Below are positions 21,601 through 32,817 of a DNA stretch of 64,000 bases, one piece after another. Made by a program: the position numbers and the translations under genes. Under the pieces are notes generated by a model that ran no database searches, was not told the origin of the DNA, and saw nothing but the letters and a program-made list of their open reading frames with translations. Source of the stretch: Limnomonas spitsbergensis (lineage: Eukaryota > Chlorophyta > Chlorophyceae > Chlamydomonadales); assembly GCA_037349105.1 (NCBI GenBank), contig JAYJMM010000116.1, forward strand, positions 5,022,001 through 5,086,000. Direction: 5' to 3'. The first letter of the stretch is position 1, and each line of letters opens with the position of its first letter.

Positions 21601-24600
21601 CCCCCCATTGACCACTTGCGCCCCTTCCCCCACATTGACCACTTGCGCCCCTCCCCACCCCATTGACCACTTGCGCCCCTTCCCCCCCCATTGACCACTT
21701 GCGCCCCTTCCCCCCCCATTGACCACTTGCGCCCCTTCCCCCCCATTGACCACTTGCGCCCCTTCCCCCCCCATTGACCACTTGCGCCCCTTCCCCCCCC
21801 CATTGACCACTTGCGCCCCTTCCCCCCCCATTGACCACTTGCGCCCCTTCCCCCCCATTGACCACTTGCGCCCCTTCCCCCCCATTGACCACTTGCGCCC
21901 CTCCCCACCCCATTGACCACTTGCGCCCCTTCCCCCCCCATTGACCACTTGCGCCCCTTCCCCCCCCATTGACCACTTGCGCCCCTTCCCCCCCATTGAC
22001 CACTTTCGCCCCTTCCCCCCCCATTGACCACTTGCGCCCCTTCCCCCCCATTGACCACTTGCGCCCCTTCCCCCCCATTGACCACTTGCGCCCCTTCCCC
22101 CCCCATTGACCACTTGCGCCCCTTCCCCCCCATTGACCACTTGCGCCTCTTCCCCCCCATTGACCACTTGCGCCCCTTCCCCCCCCATTGACCACTTGCG
22201 CCCCTCCCCCCCCCATTGACCACTTGCGCCCCTTCCTCCCCCCCATTGACCACTTGCGCCCCTTCCCCCCCCCCATTGACCACTTGCGCCCCTCCCGCCC
22301 CCCCATTGACCACCTGCGCCCCTCCCCCCCCCCCATTGACCACTTGCGCCCCTTCCCCCCCATTGACCACTTGCGCCCCTCCCCTCCCATTGACCACTTG
22401 CGCCCCCCCCCCCCCTATTGACCACTTGCGCCCCTTCCCCCCCCCATGGACCACTTGCGCCCCTCCCCTCCCATTGACCACTTGCGCCCCTTCCCCCCCA
22501 TTGACCACTTGCGCCCATTCCCCCCCATTGACCACTTGCGCCCCTCCCCCCCCCCATTGACCACTTGCGCCCCTTCCCCCCCATTGACCACTTGCGCCTC
22601 TTCCCCCCCATTGACCACTTGCGCCCCTTCCCCCCCCCATTGACCACTTGCGCCCCTTCCCCCCCATTGACCACTTGCGCCCCTTCCTCCCCCCATTGAC
22701 CACTTGCGCCCCTTCCCCCCCATTGACCACTTGCGCCTCTTCCCCCCCATTGACCACTTGCGCCCCTTCCCCCCCCCATTGACCACTTGCGCCCCTTCCC
22801 CCCCATTGACCACTTGCGCCCCTTCCTCCCCCCATTGACCACTTGCGCCCCTTCCCCCCCATTGACCACTTGTGCCTCTTCCCCCCCATTGACCACTTGC
22901 GCCCCTCCCCCCCATTGACCACTTGCGTCCCTTCCTCCCACATTGACCACTTGCGCCCCTCCCCCACCCCATTGACCACTTGCGCCCCTTCCTCCCACAT
23001 TGACCACTTGCGCCCCTCCCCCACCCCATTGACCACTTGCGCCCCTTTCCCTCCCATCGACCACTTGCGCCCCTCTGTTCCCCTCCATGCCAGATTGACC
23101 ACTTGTGCCCCACGTCCCCTATGTCATATTCCCACGCCACGGCTGTGGTTGTGTGTTGTTTCCTTGCCCCGGAGGGTTGCTGGTTTTGCTAACTGCCCTA
23201 GTGTATCAAATGCCTGTACCGGTTTATGGGCACATGTCCCACGCATCAAATGTGATGCTCTGATGGTCTATAAAAATTGAACAAAAACTTCACACGCCAG
23301 AGTTAACGCTTGCCCCCCCTTCACCCTCTTTCAGGCCGCTGGTCCTGGGCAAGCGGTCCGGCCCTGGCGGTGACGACTGGTGCATCGCCTCGGAGGACTG
23401 CGCCTTTGGACCCATTGCGTTCACACCCGTGCGTGACGTGCGACCGGGGGAGATGATCATCGTGACGCCAGAGGGGCAGTTGATCAGCAGACAGGTGCAC
23501 CGGGGGGGTTGATCCTGAGGGACTGTGGGGCCTGGGACAGTGTTTCCTTTTTTATCGTGATTCGGCTTCATGTCAGCTGCGCTCCGGCCTCAGGGTGGAA
23601 GACCCAGGCGCAGCCAGCCTTGTTGCTTGGGTTACTTCAACCCTGAGTATCATTTTTTAAAGATAGGCGGATCCTCTATAGGATATTCTCCTAGTGAAGA
23701 TACCAATGCAAAGATGTGGAGGGCATGGTTTGGGCTTGGTCCCAATGTGACCGTTTGTGTTCGTGGGGCGGCCCTGCAGCGGAATCAAGAAGCAATGGCC
23801 TGGTAAGGGGCCCTTAGTGAGGTCCTAGGTCATGTCCGGGACAGTGGGGACAGCGGGACATTGGCTTGATACCTGGTGGGAGGCCCTTAGTGAGGTCCTA
23901 GGTCATGTCCGGGACAGTGGGGACAGCGGGACATTGGCTTGATACCTGGTGGGGGGCCCTTAGTGAGGTCCTAGGTCATGTCCAGGACAGTGGGGACAGC
24001 GGGACATTGGCTTGATACCTGGTGGGGGGCCCTTAGTGAGGTCCTAGGTCATGTCCGGGACAGTGGGGACAGCGGGACATTGGCTTGATACCTGGTGGGA
24101 GGCCCTTAGTGAGGTCCTAGGTCATGTCCAGGACAGTGGGGACAGCGGGACATTGGCTTGATACCTGGTGGGGGGCCCTTAGTGAGGTCCTAGGTCATGT
24201 CCAGGACAGTGGGGACAGCGGGACATTGGCTTGATACCTGGTGGGGGGCCCTTAGTGAGGTCCTAGGTCATGTCCGGGACAGTGGGGACAGCGGGACATT
24301 GGCTTGATACCTGGTGGGGGGCCCTTAGTGAGGTCCTAGGTCATGTCCAGGACAGTGGGGACAGCGGGACATTGGCTTGATACCTGGTGGGGGGCCCTTA
24401 GTGAGGTCCTAGGTCATGTCCGGGACAGTGGGGACAGCGGGACATTGGCTTGATACCTGGTGGGAGGCCCTTAGTGAGGTCTTAGGTCATGTCCAGGACA
24501 GTGGGGACAGCGGGACATTGGCTTGATACCTGGTGGGAGGCCCTTAGTGAGGTCCCAGGTCATGTCCAGGACAGTGGGGACAGCGGGACATTGGCTTGAT

Positions 24601-27600
24601 ACCTGGTGGGGGGCCCTTAGTGAGGTCCTAGGTCATGTCCAGGACAGAGGGGACAGCGGGACATTGGCTTGATACCTGGTGGGGGGCCCTTAGTGAGGTC
24701 CTAGGTCATGTCTGGGACAGTGGGGACAGCGGGACATTGGCTTGATACCTGGTGGGAGGCCCTTAGTGAGGTGCTAGGTCATGTCCGGGACAGTGGGGAC
24801 AGCGGGACATTGGCTTGATACCTGGTGGGGGGCCCTCAGTGAGGTCCTAGGTCATGTCCGGGACAGTGGGGACAGCGGGACATTGGCTTGATACCTGGTG
24901 GGGGGCCCTTAGTGAGGTGCTAGGTCATGTCCAGGACAGTGGGGACAGCGGGACATTGGCTTGATACCTGGTGGGGGGCCCTTAGTGAGGTGCTAGGTCA
25001 TATCCAGGACAGTGGGGACAGCGGGACATTGGCTTGATACCTGGTGGGGGGCCCTTAGTGAGGTCCTAGGTCATGTCCGGGACAGTGGGGACAGCGGGAC
25101 ATTGGCTTGATACCTGGTGGGGGGCCCTTAGTGAGGTGCTAGGTCATGTCCAGGACAGTGGGGACAGCGGGACATTGGCTTGATACCTGGTGGGAGGCCC
25201 TTAGTGAGGTCCTAGGTCATGTCCAGGACAGTGGGGACAGCGGGACATTGGCTTGATACCTGGTGGGAGGCCCTTAGTGAGGTCCTAGGTCATGTCCAGG
25301 ACAGTGGGGACAGCGGGACATTGGCTTGATACCTGGTGGGGGGCCCTTAGTGAGGTCCTAGGTCATGTCCAGGACAGTGGGGACAGCGGGACATTGGCTT
25401 GATACCTGGTGGGGGGCCCTTAGTGAGTTCCTAGGTCATGTCCGGGACAGTGGGGACAGCGGGACATTGGCTTGATACCTGGTGGGGGGCCCTTAGTGAG
25501 GTGCTAGGTCATGTCCAGGACAGTGGGGACAGCGGGACATTGGCTTGATACCTGGTGGGGGGCCCTTAGTGAGGTCCTAGGTCATGTCCGGGACAGTGGG
25601 GACAGCGGGACATTGGCTTGATACCTGGTGGGGGCCCTTAGTGAGGTGCTAGGTCATGTCCAGGACAGTGGGGACAGCGGGACATTGGCTTGATACCTGG
25701 GGGCAAGCCGCATTTCGCAGTTGCAGGTGCGTCGGTTTCATGCGCACCTGTTCGCTGTTTTCTGACTCGGCTGCTCCTCGTTGTGCTGCTGCAGCTCGTG
25801 GAGGGCAAGCCGCACCCCTGCCTGTTTGAGTATATCTACATTGCGCGCCCGGACAGCGTCATTAATGGCATCCATGTCTATCAGTTCCAAAGGGCGCTCG
25901 GGACAGTGCTGGCAAAGAGGATCAAGTGAGAGGGGGGGGGGCTGCTGCTGCTCTGAAGTTTTGACTGTTCCTCCGATCATGAGGTACAGATGTACATGTG
26001 TACTGTATAATGGCTGTGATAAAACTGAAAGTCAGAGAACCTCGTACGGATGCATCGAAGGGTACATGAAGTGTGGAGGGTGAAGGGGGGAGGGAGGAGG
26101 GCCCATTCATCTATGATACCGGTAGTTTCGGCACAGCTTGGAAGCTTTCGGTGCATGGAATCACTGACAATCCTTTCAATTTTGCTGCCATGGGTTCTAT
26201 CTTCAATATATCATCACCATTTATGTGCAATGCATGGACGCATGCCCAGACTTCACAAAGAAAAGGCACTCGGGAGGTCCCGCCAGGTGACCCTTTCAAA
26301 TCTTACCCTAATGCAAATACTGAAGCTCTGTGCGTGTCCCGCAGGGAAGCTGGGTGGGAGCTGGACCTGGTGTGCCCAGTGCCAGATGGCTCACGGCCTG
26401 CGGCCATTCAGCTCTCGCAAGATTTGGGCCTCAAATACAGGGAGGGGCTGGTCAAGAATAGGTACGGGTTTTGATAGCCTCACGGGGCCAGGGGGGGGCC
26501 TGGGGGGGCCCTGGGGGGGGCCTGGGGGGGCCCTGGGGGGGGGGCCTGGGGGGGCCCTGGGGGGGGGCCTGGGGGGGGCCTGGGGGGGGCCTGGGGGGGG
26601 GGCGGGGGGGGCCTGGGGGGGGGCCTAGAAGGGCCTGGGGGGGCCTGGGGGGGGCCTGGGGGGGGCCTGGGGGGGGCCTGGGGGGGCCTGGGGGGGCCTG
26701 GGGGGGCCTGGGGGGGCCTGGGGGGGCCTGGGGGGGGCCTGGGGGGGCCTGGGGGGGGCAAGTGGGGGGGCCTGGGGGGGGCCTGGGGGGGCCTGGGGGG
26801 GGGCCTGGGGGGGGGCCTGGGGGGGGCCTGGGGGGGGCCTGGGGGGGGCCCTGGGGGGGGGCCTGGGGGGGGCCTGGGGGGGGGGCCTGGGGGGGGGCCT
26901 GGGGGGGGGCCTGGGGGGGGGCCTGGGGGGGGCCTGGGGGGGCCTGGGGGGGCCTGGGATGGGCCTGGGGGGGGCCTGGGGGGGGCCTGGGGGGGGGGGC
27001 TAGGGGGGGCCTGGGGGGCCCTGGGGGGGGCCCTGGGGTGGGCCCTTGGGGGGGGGCCTGGGGGGGGCCTGGGGGGGGGCCTGGGGGGGGCCTGGGGGGG
27101 GCCTGGGGGGGAGGCCTGGAGGTGGGCCTGGAGGTGGGCCTGGGGGTGGGCCTGGGGGTGGGCCTGGGGGGTGGGCCTGGGGGTGGGCCTAGGGGTGGGC
27201 CTGGGGGTGGGCCTGGGGGTGGGCCTGGGGGTGGGCCTGGGGGGGACCTGGGGGGGCCTGGGGGGGGCCTGGGGGGGGCCTGGGGGGGCCTGGGGGGGGC
27301 CGGGGGTGGGCCGGGGGGGAGCCTGGGGGGGGGGGGGCCTGGGGGGGGCCTGAGGGGGGGCCTGAGGGGGGGCCTGAGGGGGGGCCTGGGGGGGGCCTGG
27401 GGGGGGCCTGGGGGGGGCCTGGGGTGGGCCTGGGGGGGCCTGGGGGGGGGCCTGGGGGGGGCCCTGGGGGGACCCTGGGGAAGGCCTGGGGGGGGCCTGG
27501 GGGGGGGCCTGGGGGGGGGCCTGGGGGGGGCCTGGGGGGGGCCTGGGGGGGGCCTGGGGGGGCCTGGGGGGGGCCTGGGGGGGGCCTGGGGGGGGCTGGG

Positions 27601-28569
27601 GGTGGGCCTGGGGGTGGGCCTGGGGGTAGGCCTGGGGGGACCCTGGGGGGACCCTGGGGAAGGCCTGGGGGGTCCTGGGGTGGGCCTGGGGGTGGGCCTG
27701 GGGGGGGGCCTGGGGGGGGCCTGGGGGGAGCCTGGGGGGGGCCGGGGGTGGGCCGGGGGTGGGCCGGGGGGGAGCCTGGGGGGGAGGGCCTGGGGGGGGC
27801 CTGGGGGGGGCCAGGGGGGCCTACACCCAACTGGCATCGTGAAGTACTGCAGCAGAGCTGTACATCAGCTGGACGACACGTTCCCTGTCTACGTGTATTT
27901 TGCAACGCGGCACTTAATTGTTGCAGAGCACAGATATTGCGAGTCATGGCATGGCCTCTCCTTGTCTGTGCCCTCTCTTGTTGCTCTTTGCTAGCAAGTG
28001 CCTTTGATGATATAACTCTTGGAGCAGCCTCTTGAGAGCCCCGGCTGATGCAACCTGCTTAGGTATGTGCGGCGCACGGATCGGACCGCCCCGGACCACG
28101 ACACGCGTGTCGCTAGTGTGCGCCGGAAGCTCAATGCAATGCCCACTGTATTCGAGGTGAGGCGCGAGGAGGGGCCTGTCGAGGGTGCGAGGGGCCTGCT
28201 AATGGCTGCCCTGAAATAAGTGCTTTCCTAGTTGTCTGGGTTCCAAATCATTGTTTTGCTGGCCTTGTTTGTATCCCTCCAGATAGAGCTGAGTGGGGTG
28301 GCTGGCCGAGTGCAGCTTCGTATGTGGAGGACAGGGTGTCAGTGCAACCAGTACAAGGCTTCCCTGGAACCTCTAGCCTTGCGCGGGTGGGGGTGGGGTG
28401 GACGAGGTGGATGGGCAGGGTGGATGGGCAGTGATCAGGCCTGTGAAAAGAGATTTGCATCACCTTTCAGGGTGGGGTGGACGGGCGGGCTGGCCGGTGG
28501 GCTGGCCGGTAAGGAACGATTGCAGCAGATTTCAGGGGGCATGGGAGGCTATTGCAGTATTGCTGCCAA

Positions 28570-28601
<32 letters not shown>

Positions 28602-31578
28602 CCCTCTGTCTCTCTTCAACTTGTGAAGTGTGAAGGGTTGTGCACAACCACTTGTGTCATCTAGTCCTAGATGTCACTCGTGGCTGTACAGAACCCCAAG
28701 GCCATTGGCACTGCTCCCTGCAGTGATGTCACAAGAAGGGGGGGGGGGGGGTGAGCTTTGAAAGGCAGGATGGCGCTCTAGATAACAGCTTAAGTGCCCC
28801 TCCCCTCCTGGGCATACTCACTTGGTGTTACAGCGGCCAAACAAACATGCCTGCCCTGCACTCTCCTTGCCCCCCCCCGTCCTCGGGTGTGCGCGCCAGG
28901 CGTCCAGGTGGTCCAAGCCCTCTTCCTGCCCTGCACCCTCAAATGAGCCTCAGCCTGTCTCACAGCACACACCATCCCTTGGTGCCATCCTCACAGGAAT
29001 CCTCAGAGTACAATCTCACAGTACACACCATCCCTTGGTGCCATCCTCACAGGAATCCTCAGAGTACATTCTCACAGTTCACACCATCCCTTGGTGCCAT
29101 CCTCACAGGAATCCTCAGAGTACAATCTCACAGTACACAACATCCCTTGGTGCCCTCTTTCTTATCTCTCCCCTGCAGGGTAAGAGTGTGTTGCTGGTGG
29201 ACGACTCCATCATCCGGGGAACGACGATGATTCAGATAGTGGCCATGGTCCGCAAAGCTGGAGCGCGCAAGTGAGGCAGAGTAGGGGTGTGGGAGTGGAG
29301 GGGGGAGGAGGGGAGTAAGCTAGGAAGTCAGGGTAGCAGGAGAGGAACAGGAGAGAGAGTGGGGGTGGGAGGCGAGGGCGGAAGGACAGTAGAAGGGTGT
29401 GAAGAGGGGGACCGGGAGCAGAGCGGGAAAGAGAAGGGGGGGGGGGGGCGAAGGGGCAAGGAGAGGGGGGGGGACGGGGGGAGGAAGGGAGAGCAGGAGG
29501 GTTAAGGGAAAGATAAATGTACTGGAGGGGAAGGGGTGGAAGAAGAGGAGGGGGGCAGAAGGAGGGGGGGGGATCGGGAGGGAAGGGGAATCGGAAGAGG
29601 AGAGGGGACAGGAGGAAGGGACAGCAGGAGGGGACAGAAGAGAGGGGGGGACAGGGGAGGCTAAGGGCAGGAACGCCATTACGTCAAGGTAAGATTATAA
29701 GGTTACCTCCAGTAAACACCAGCGTTGTGGCAGGTGTGGTCCTGTCAGCTCATGTATTTTTGTGTTTTGTGCACGTTTGGACTCTTTACCAACTCCACCG
29801 CCTGCCTGCTACAACCCACAGGGTGTACCTTGTGTCCACCTCGCCGCCCGTGCGCTACCCCAACGTGTACGGAGTCAACATGGCGCCCCAGAAGGAGTTT
29901 GTGGCAAACGGACGGACAGAGGATGAGGTACGGACGGAGATCACCAGGGACAGGGACAGGCAGCTGTAAATAAATTAATGAAATAGAGGAAGAGACAGGC
30001 TGCTGCTTGTTAGTAGATTTTTTATATATATTAGATATTGTAGTTTAGAGCCCCTGACGTGAGTGTGTGTGCATGTTTCCTGCCTTACGTTGTGGAGGAG
30101 AGGAAGAAAGAAAGAAAACTATGCTCCGCAGGGGCGTCAGGGTTAAAGAAACAGTGAGGCATGGGCCGAGGCCGCGTCTGTGCCGTTACCATCGTAAAAT
30201 CGTAAGATAAATATCATACAAGCTACGGTGGCTTGCGCTTTTGGTTGTGCTTTGCTGGCTGACTGGTGGTTCCTGATGCCGGGAAGTAACCTGCGCCTGG
30301 TTTGCTCAAAATTGTGTAAGAGTTTTGTACCATGAGACGGACGGTGCGGTACAGACAACAATCACCCGAGTCGGGCAGCTGTAAATAAATGGAAGAAAGA
30401 AAGGGACAGGCTGCTTCTTAATACTGTTTATTTTCGATTAGATATTGCAGGATCGCGCCCCTGTTGTGTGTGCATGTTTCCTGCCTTTTGTTGTGGAAGA
30501 GAATGGTAGCGCTTGTTCGTGTCCTGGCCTTGGCTACCTGCCTGGCAGGCCCTCCTCCCCATGCATGACCCTCACATGTCATGCCTCCTTATGCACTTTT
30601 CCAAATACGTGTACTTTAATACACGCCCTCCCATGCTTCCCCCCCCCCATGCATAAGCTACGTCCATGCACACCCCTCCCATGCATGCCCCCCCCATGCA
30701 TATGCTTCTCCTATGCACGATTGCACGCCCCTCTCATACCATGCTCGCCTGTGCCATGCCTTTGCAGGTGTCCGAGGTTCTGGGTGTGGATGCCATGATG
30801 TACCAGACAGTGGAAGACCTTATCTCAGTTGGGAAGGAGCAAAACCCGGAGATTGAGACATTCGACGCATCATGCTTTGATGGCCAGTACTGCACTGGTG
30901 GGGCAGTGGGTGTGGAGGGCGAGGGTTGAGAGGTGGTTGCAAAGGCTGGGAGGTGCACTGGAGTCTGGGTTGGGAGGCTTAGTGAGGACGAGGGTGGGTG
31001 GCCAAGGGCCGTTCAAATCAGTCAGGATTGGCTTATGAGGATGATATTGTGAGAATTCGTTTATGGGCGCAGTTCCATGCATTTCTGGACGCAGTGCAGG
31101 CTGTAAAAAGCTGGATCCCAAAGCCCTGTTTGATGTGTGTAGGCGGGGTGAGTGTTGCCTTTTTGTGGCGATTGGCCTTATTGTGGGCTGTATGCAGGCA
31201 GCAAGGAGGTGTGTAGGACGTGTGTAGACTGGATGTATGTGGGACAGGCTCTGGTCCACCTCATGTGTGGTCGGCCTACGTAACCAGTAGGGCAGCCACA
31301 CGCATTTAATTTCATTTTTCGTTTGTGTGTTTTGTTGGGGCAAGCAACGTCTTTTGTGTTTATAGAAGAGGAAATTCTCTATATTAATGGCTCTGTGACC
31401 AGCCAAACATAATAATCTACCAATATTGGAAAAGAGGTGTTTGCAAACTTGTTGCGCATGCAAGGTGCTCTGTGCTGAACACCTCTTGTCACCATCTTGT
31501 TCGGCAGGTGATGTGGACGAAGCCTATATCAAGGGGCTGGTATCAACGTCGTGGGCAATAGAGAGCCTTGACGAATGA
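15612..31578 (+). CDS. Amidophosphoribosyltransferase-like protein, glutaminase site altered
   Basis: The family transfers glutamine nitrogen to PRPP to make phosphoribosylamine, the first committed step of purine synthesis. Exons: 15612-15803, 15991-16111, 18017-18182, 19328-19442, 20332-20450, 23335-23494, 25795-25925, 26345-26461, 28063-28156, 29179-29270, 29822-29927, 30768-30897, 31508-31578; 499 codons from ATG 15726, or 537 from the first ATG at 15612. Seen: [74 protein letters not shown], and PRPP loop [12 protein letters not shown]. It resembles yeast Ade4 and E. coli PurF (about 505 residues), not the plant plastid Fe-S type. Odd: the expected catalytic Cys after Met is Arg (MRGVLG), and HVRYPTAG is HVQNLRAS, so the glutamine-binding Arg is lost. 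Intron 3 uses a GC donor (18183). The introns total about 14 kb of mostly minisatellite. The PRTase half appears functional; the glutaminase half is probably impaired. Confidence 0.92.
16112..16980 (+). repeat. GGGT/GGAT minisatellite in intron 2
   Basis: GTGGGTGGGTGG tracts alternate with TACCTGTGGATTGGTGGAT, about 15 higher-order units of 40-60 bp. The array starts at the 5' splice site (16112). Long frames on both strands (up to 379 aa) come from the stop-free unit. Confidence 0.95.
18454..18615 (+). repeat. Dispersed repeat, copy A
   Basis: Shares an ordered series of blocks with 61401-61566: CAGCTACAATTCAGCTACAT, CACGGCC, GCCATCGGCC, TTTGTCCCAA, GGTCTGGTGCCCACTA. It lies in intron 3 of the amidophosphoribosyltransferase gene. 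No coding capacity. Confidence 0.8.
19443..20012 (+). repeat. 63-bp minisatellite starting at the intron 4 donor
   Basis: About nine units beginning GTGGGGCAGGGATTGTGGGA. The first unit starts exactly at the 5' splice site after AAAATG, so each later unit repeats a donor-like AAGG/GTGGGG. Because 63 is a multiple of 3 and the unit lacks stops, long frames run through. Confidence 0.95.
20677..20965 (+). repeat. GATC-rich tandem repeat in intron 5
   Basis: Alternating GATCATGCGATCAATGCGAT and AAGGATC-type units, about 14-24 bp. Every unit carries one or more GATC sites. Confidence 0.9.
21283..23095 (+). repeat. 1.8-kb minisatellite, about 27-bp unit, C-rich on the sense strand
   Basis: About 65 copies of CATTGACCACTTGCGCCCCT plus a variable run of C, still in intron 5. 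The reverse strand is open in all three frames (up to 635 aa of Gly-rich repeat), which I treat as an artefact. Confidence 0.97.
23150..23262 (+). repeat. Dispersed repeat, inverted partner of 32433-32545
   Basis: CCTAGTGTATCAAATGCCTG, CCGGTTTATGGGCACATGTC and GCATCAAATGTGATGCTCTG read nearly identically in reverse complement at 32433-32545. Located at the end of intron 5, just after the C-rich minisatellite. Confidence 0.85.
23809..25700 (+). repeat. 73-bp minisatellite, about 26 copies
   Basis: Very uniform 73-bp units (GGCCCTTAGTGAGGTCCTAG, then GTCATGTCCGGGACAGTGGG, GACAGCGGGACATTGGCTTG, ATACCTGGTGGGG) fill intron 6. Variants are limited to a few positions, such as CCGGG/CCAGG and TCCTAG/TGCTAG. 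Confidence 0.97.
26480..27822 (+). repeat. GGGGGGCCTGG minisatellite in intron 8
   Basis: About 110 copies of an 11-13 bp unit, beginning about 20 bases after the donor at 26462. Long frames on both strands (461-507 aa of Gly- or Pro-rich sequence) are by-products. Confidence 0.97.
28970..29150 (+). repeat. 56-bp tandem repeat in intron 9
   Basis: Just over three copies of CACACCATCCCTTGGTGCCA then TCCTCACAGGAATCCTCAGA, ending shortly before the exon acceptor at 29178. Each unit contains a TCACAG that resembles an acceptor. Confidence 0.85.
29960..30505 (+). repeat. Direct repeat pair in intron 11
   Basis: About 130 bp at 29960-30092 (CAGCTGTAAATAAAT through GCATGTTTCCTGCC to GTTGTGGA) recurs diverged at 30375-30505. 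Confidence 0.75.
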
Positions 31579-31977
31579 TGAGTGGAAGGGGCCTAAGTGT
31601 CATTAATTGGCAGTCGGTTGCCAAGCTCATTCGCTGCTGCAAATGTTTTTGTCCCTGGCTCATATTTGTCTAAACTGGACTCGACGAATCGTCCGTGCCG
31701 TGGCTAACCTGGTCTATGCGCCTATCCATGCATGATGTGCGGTGATCGCGTCTGTGCAGGTTTGGCAGTGGGATAGCCATGCACCTTCATGGTAGGTGAA
31801 ACAATTCATGTAGACGTGTCCTCAAATTCAATCATTCGAGCTTGAGCTTTATTTCAAGGCCGGGTCATACAGTTTTGCTTCAAAAGTATCCTTGGCTGAG
31901 CATCTGAAAATATGATTTCAAGACGACTCAATACTACCGGCTTTTAAAAATGTACCTCCTGACTGACTGTGAAAACC

Positions 31978-32285
31978 TCTCGGAGTCTGTGCCCAGTTGT
32001 GCAACACCTGTGGCATCCACAGCCAGGGGTTGAGGGATTGAACCCGCCACACGATCTTTTACCCCCCCGCCTAGAACGCCAGGCTCCATGTTCCTGCCCA
32101 CTCGCATACGAGGATGGCATGGCTGCACCATGGCCCTGGCTGTGCATGGTGCCTGGAATAGACCCTAGTAATTCCCTACCAGCCCCACGTGGCCGAGCGT
32201 TCAGCAGGGCCCAGTGGGTATGCACCGTTCTTAACCTCTCGGAGTCTGGGCCCTGCTGAAAAGGCTCGGCAACGAGGTCACCCAA
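31978..32285. repeat. Dispersed non-coding repeat, SINE-like
   Basis: 32065-32240 matches 41417-41600 in order (CATGTTCCTGCC, GGCTGCACCATGG, CCTGGCTGTGCA, ATTCCCTACCAG, GGGTATGCACCGTTCT). On the minus strand, GGGTTCAATCCC at about 32036-32047 resembles a tRNA B box. It occupies the 3' flank between the amidophosphoribosyltransferase and scramblase genes. Confidence 0.6.
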
Positions 32286-32432
32286 ATATCCGGGTAGACT
32301 GTCATAAAAATGCAGGAGGAGAGAAGGTGATGTAACTCTTAACTGCATGTACAATTTCCTTAAATGCTGTTCCAGTCAGTGGTCTGACCTTAGGTCCCTG
32401 TCCATTTGTGGAAATTTGTGAATTTTCTAGTG

Positions 32433-32545
32433 CATCAGAGCATCACGTTTGATGCATGGGACATGTGCCAGTAAACCGGTGCAGGCACTTGATACACTAG
32501 GACAGAAAGCAAAAACCAGGGACCCCCCAGGGCAAGCAACTAGCA
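32433..32545 (-). repeat. Dispersed repeat, inverted partner of 23150-23262
   Basis: CATCAGAGCATCACGTTTGA, GGGACATGTGCC, AAACCGGTGCAGG and TTGATACACTAGG match the reverse complement of 23150-23262 at roughly 90 percent by eye. It lies in the 3' flank of the scramblase gene. Confidence 0.85.
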
Positions 32546-32661
32546 CACGAGCACAACAGTGGGGTGGGAATGAACCCCATTTACTCCTGAACCTCATTGC
32601 TTAGGTAGACACACAGGGAAAGCCTACAGCCAGACAGGCGTTACCCTATGCATTCAAGCAT

Positions 32662-32666
32662 TTACA
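32662..32666 (-). terminator. TGTAA polyadenylation signal of the scramblase gene
   Basis: TTACA on the + strand is TGTAA on the minus strand, about 150 bases past the scramblase stop. TGTAA is the usual poly(A) signal of volvocalean algae. Confidence 0.5.
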
Positions 32667-32817
32667 ATATGATGTATGAATACACGAAACAAGCACAAGA
32701 CTCGTTTCAAAGAACAAGTAACCACTTCTAACAGTCATCTGTTCTGACCCACCATGTGACAAAAAAAAACGCCACAGGCAGACCAACTCATGGACAGCAG
32801 AAACTCGGCAATGCAAT

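Noticed and set aside
21181..23102. Three overlapping minus-strand frames of 375-635 aa rich in Gly, Arg, Trp and Gln
   Set aside because: They translate a 27-bp minisatellite whose unit has no stops in any minus frame, inside an intron of a plus-strand gene.
23809..25700. CRISPR-like regular array
   Set aside because: The 73-bp units are contiguous with no unique spacers, and the DNA is eukaryotic nuclear.
26452..27994. Frames of 252-507 aa (poly-Gly/Trp or poly-Pro)
   Set aside because: By-products of the GGGGGGCCTGG array in intron 8 of the amidophosphoribosyltransferase gene.
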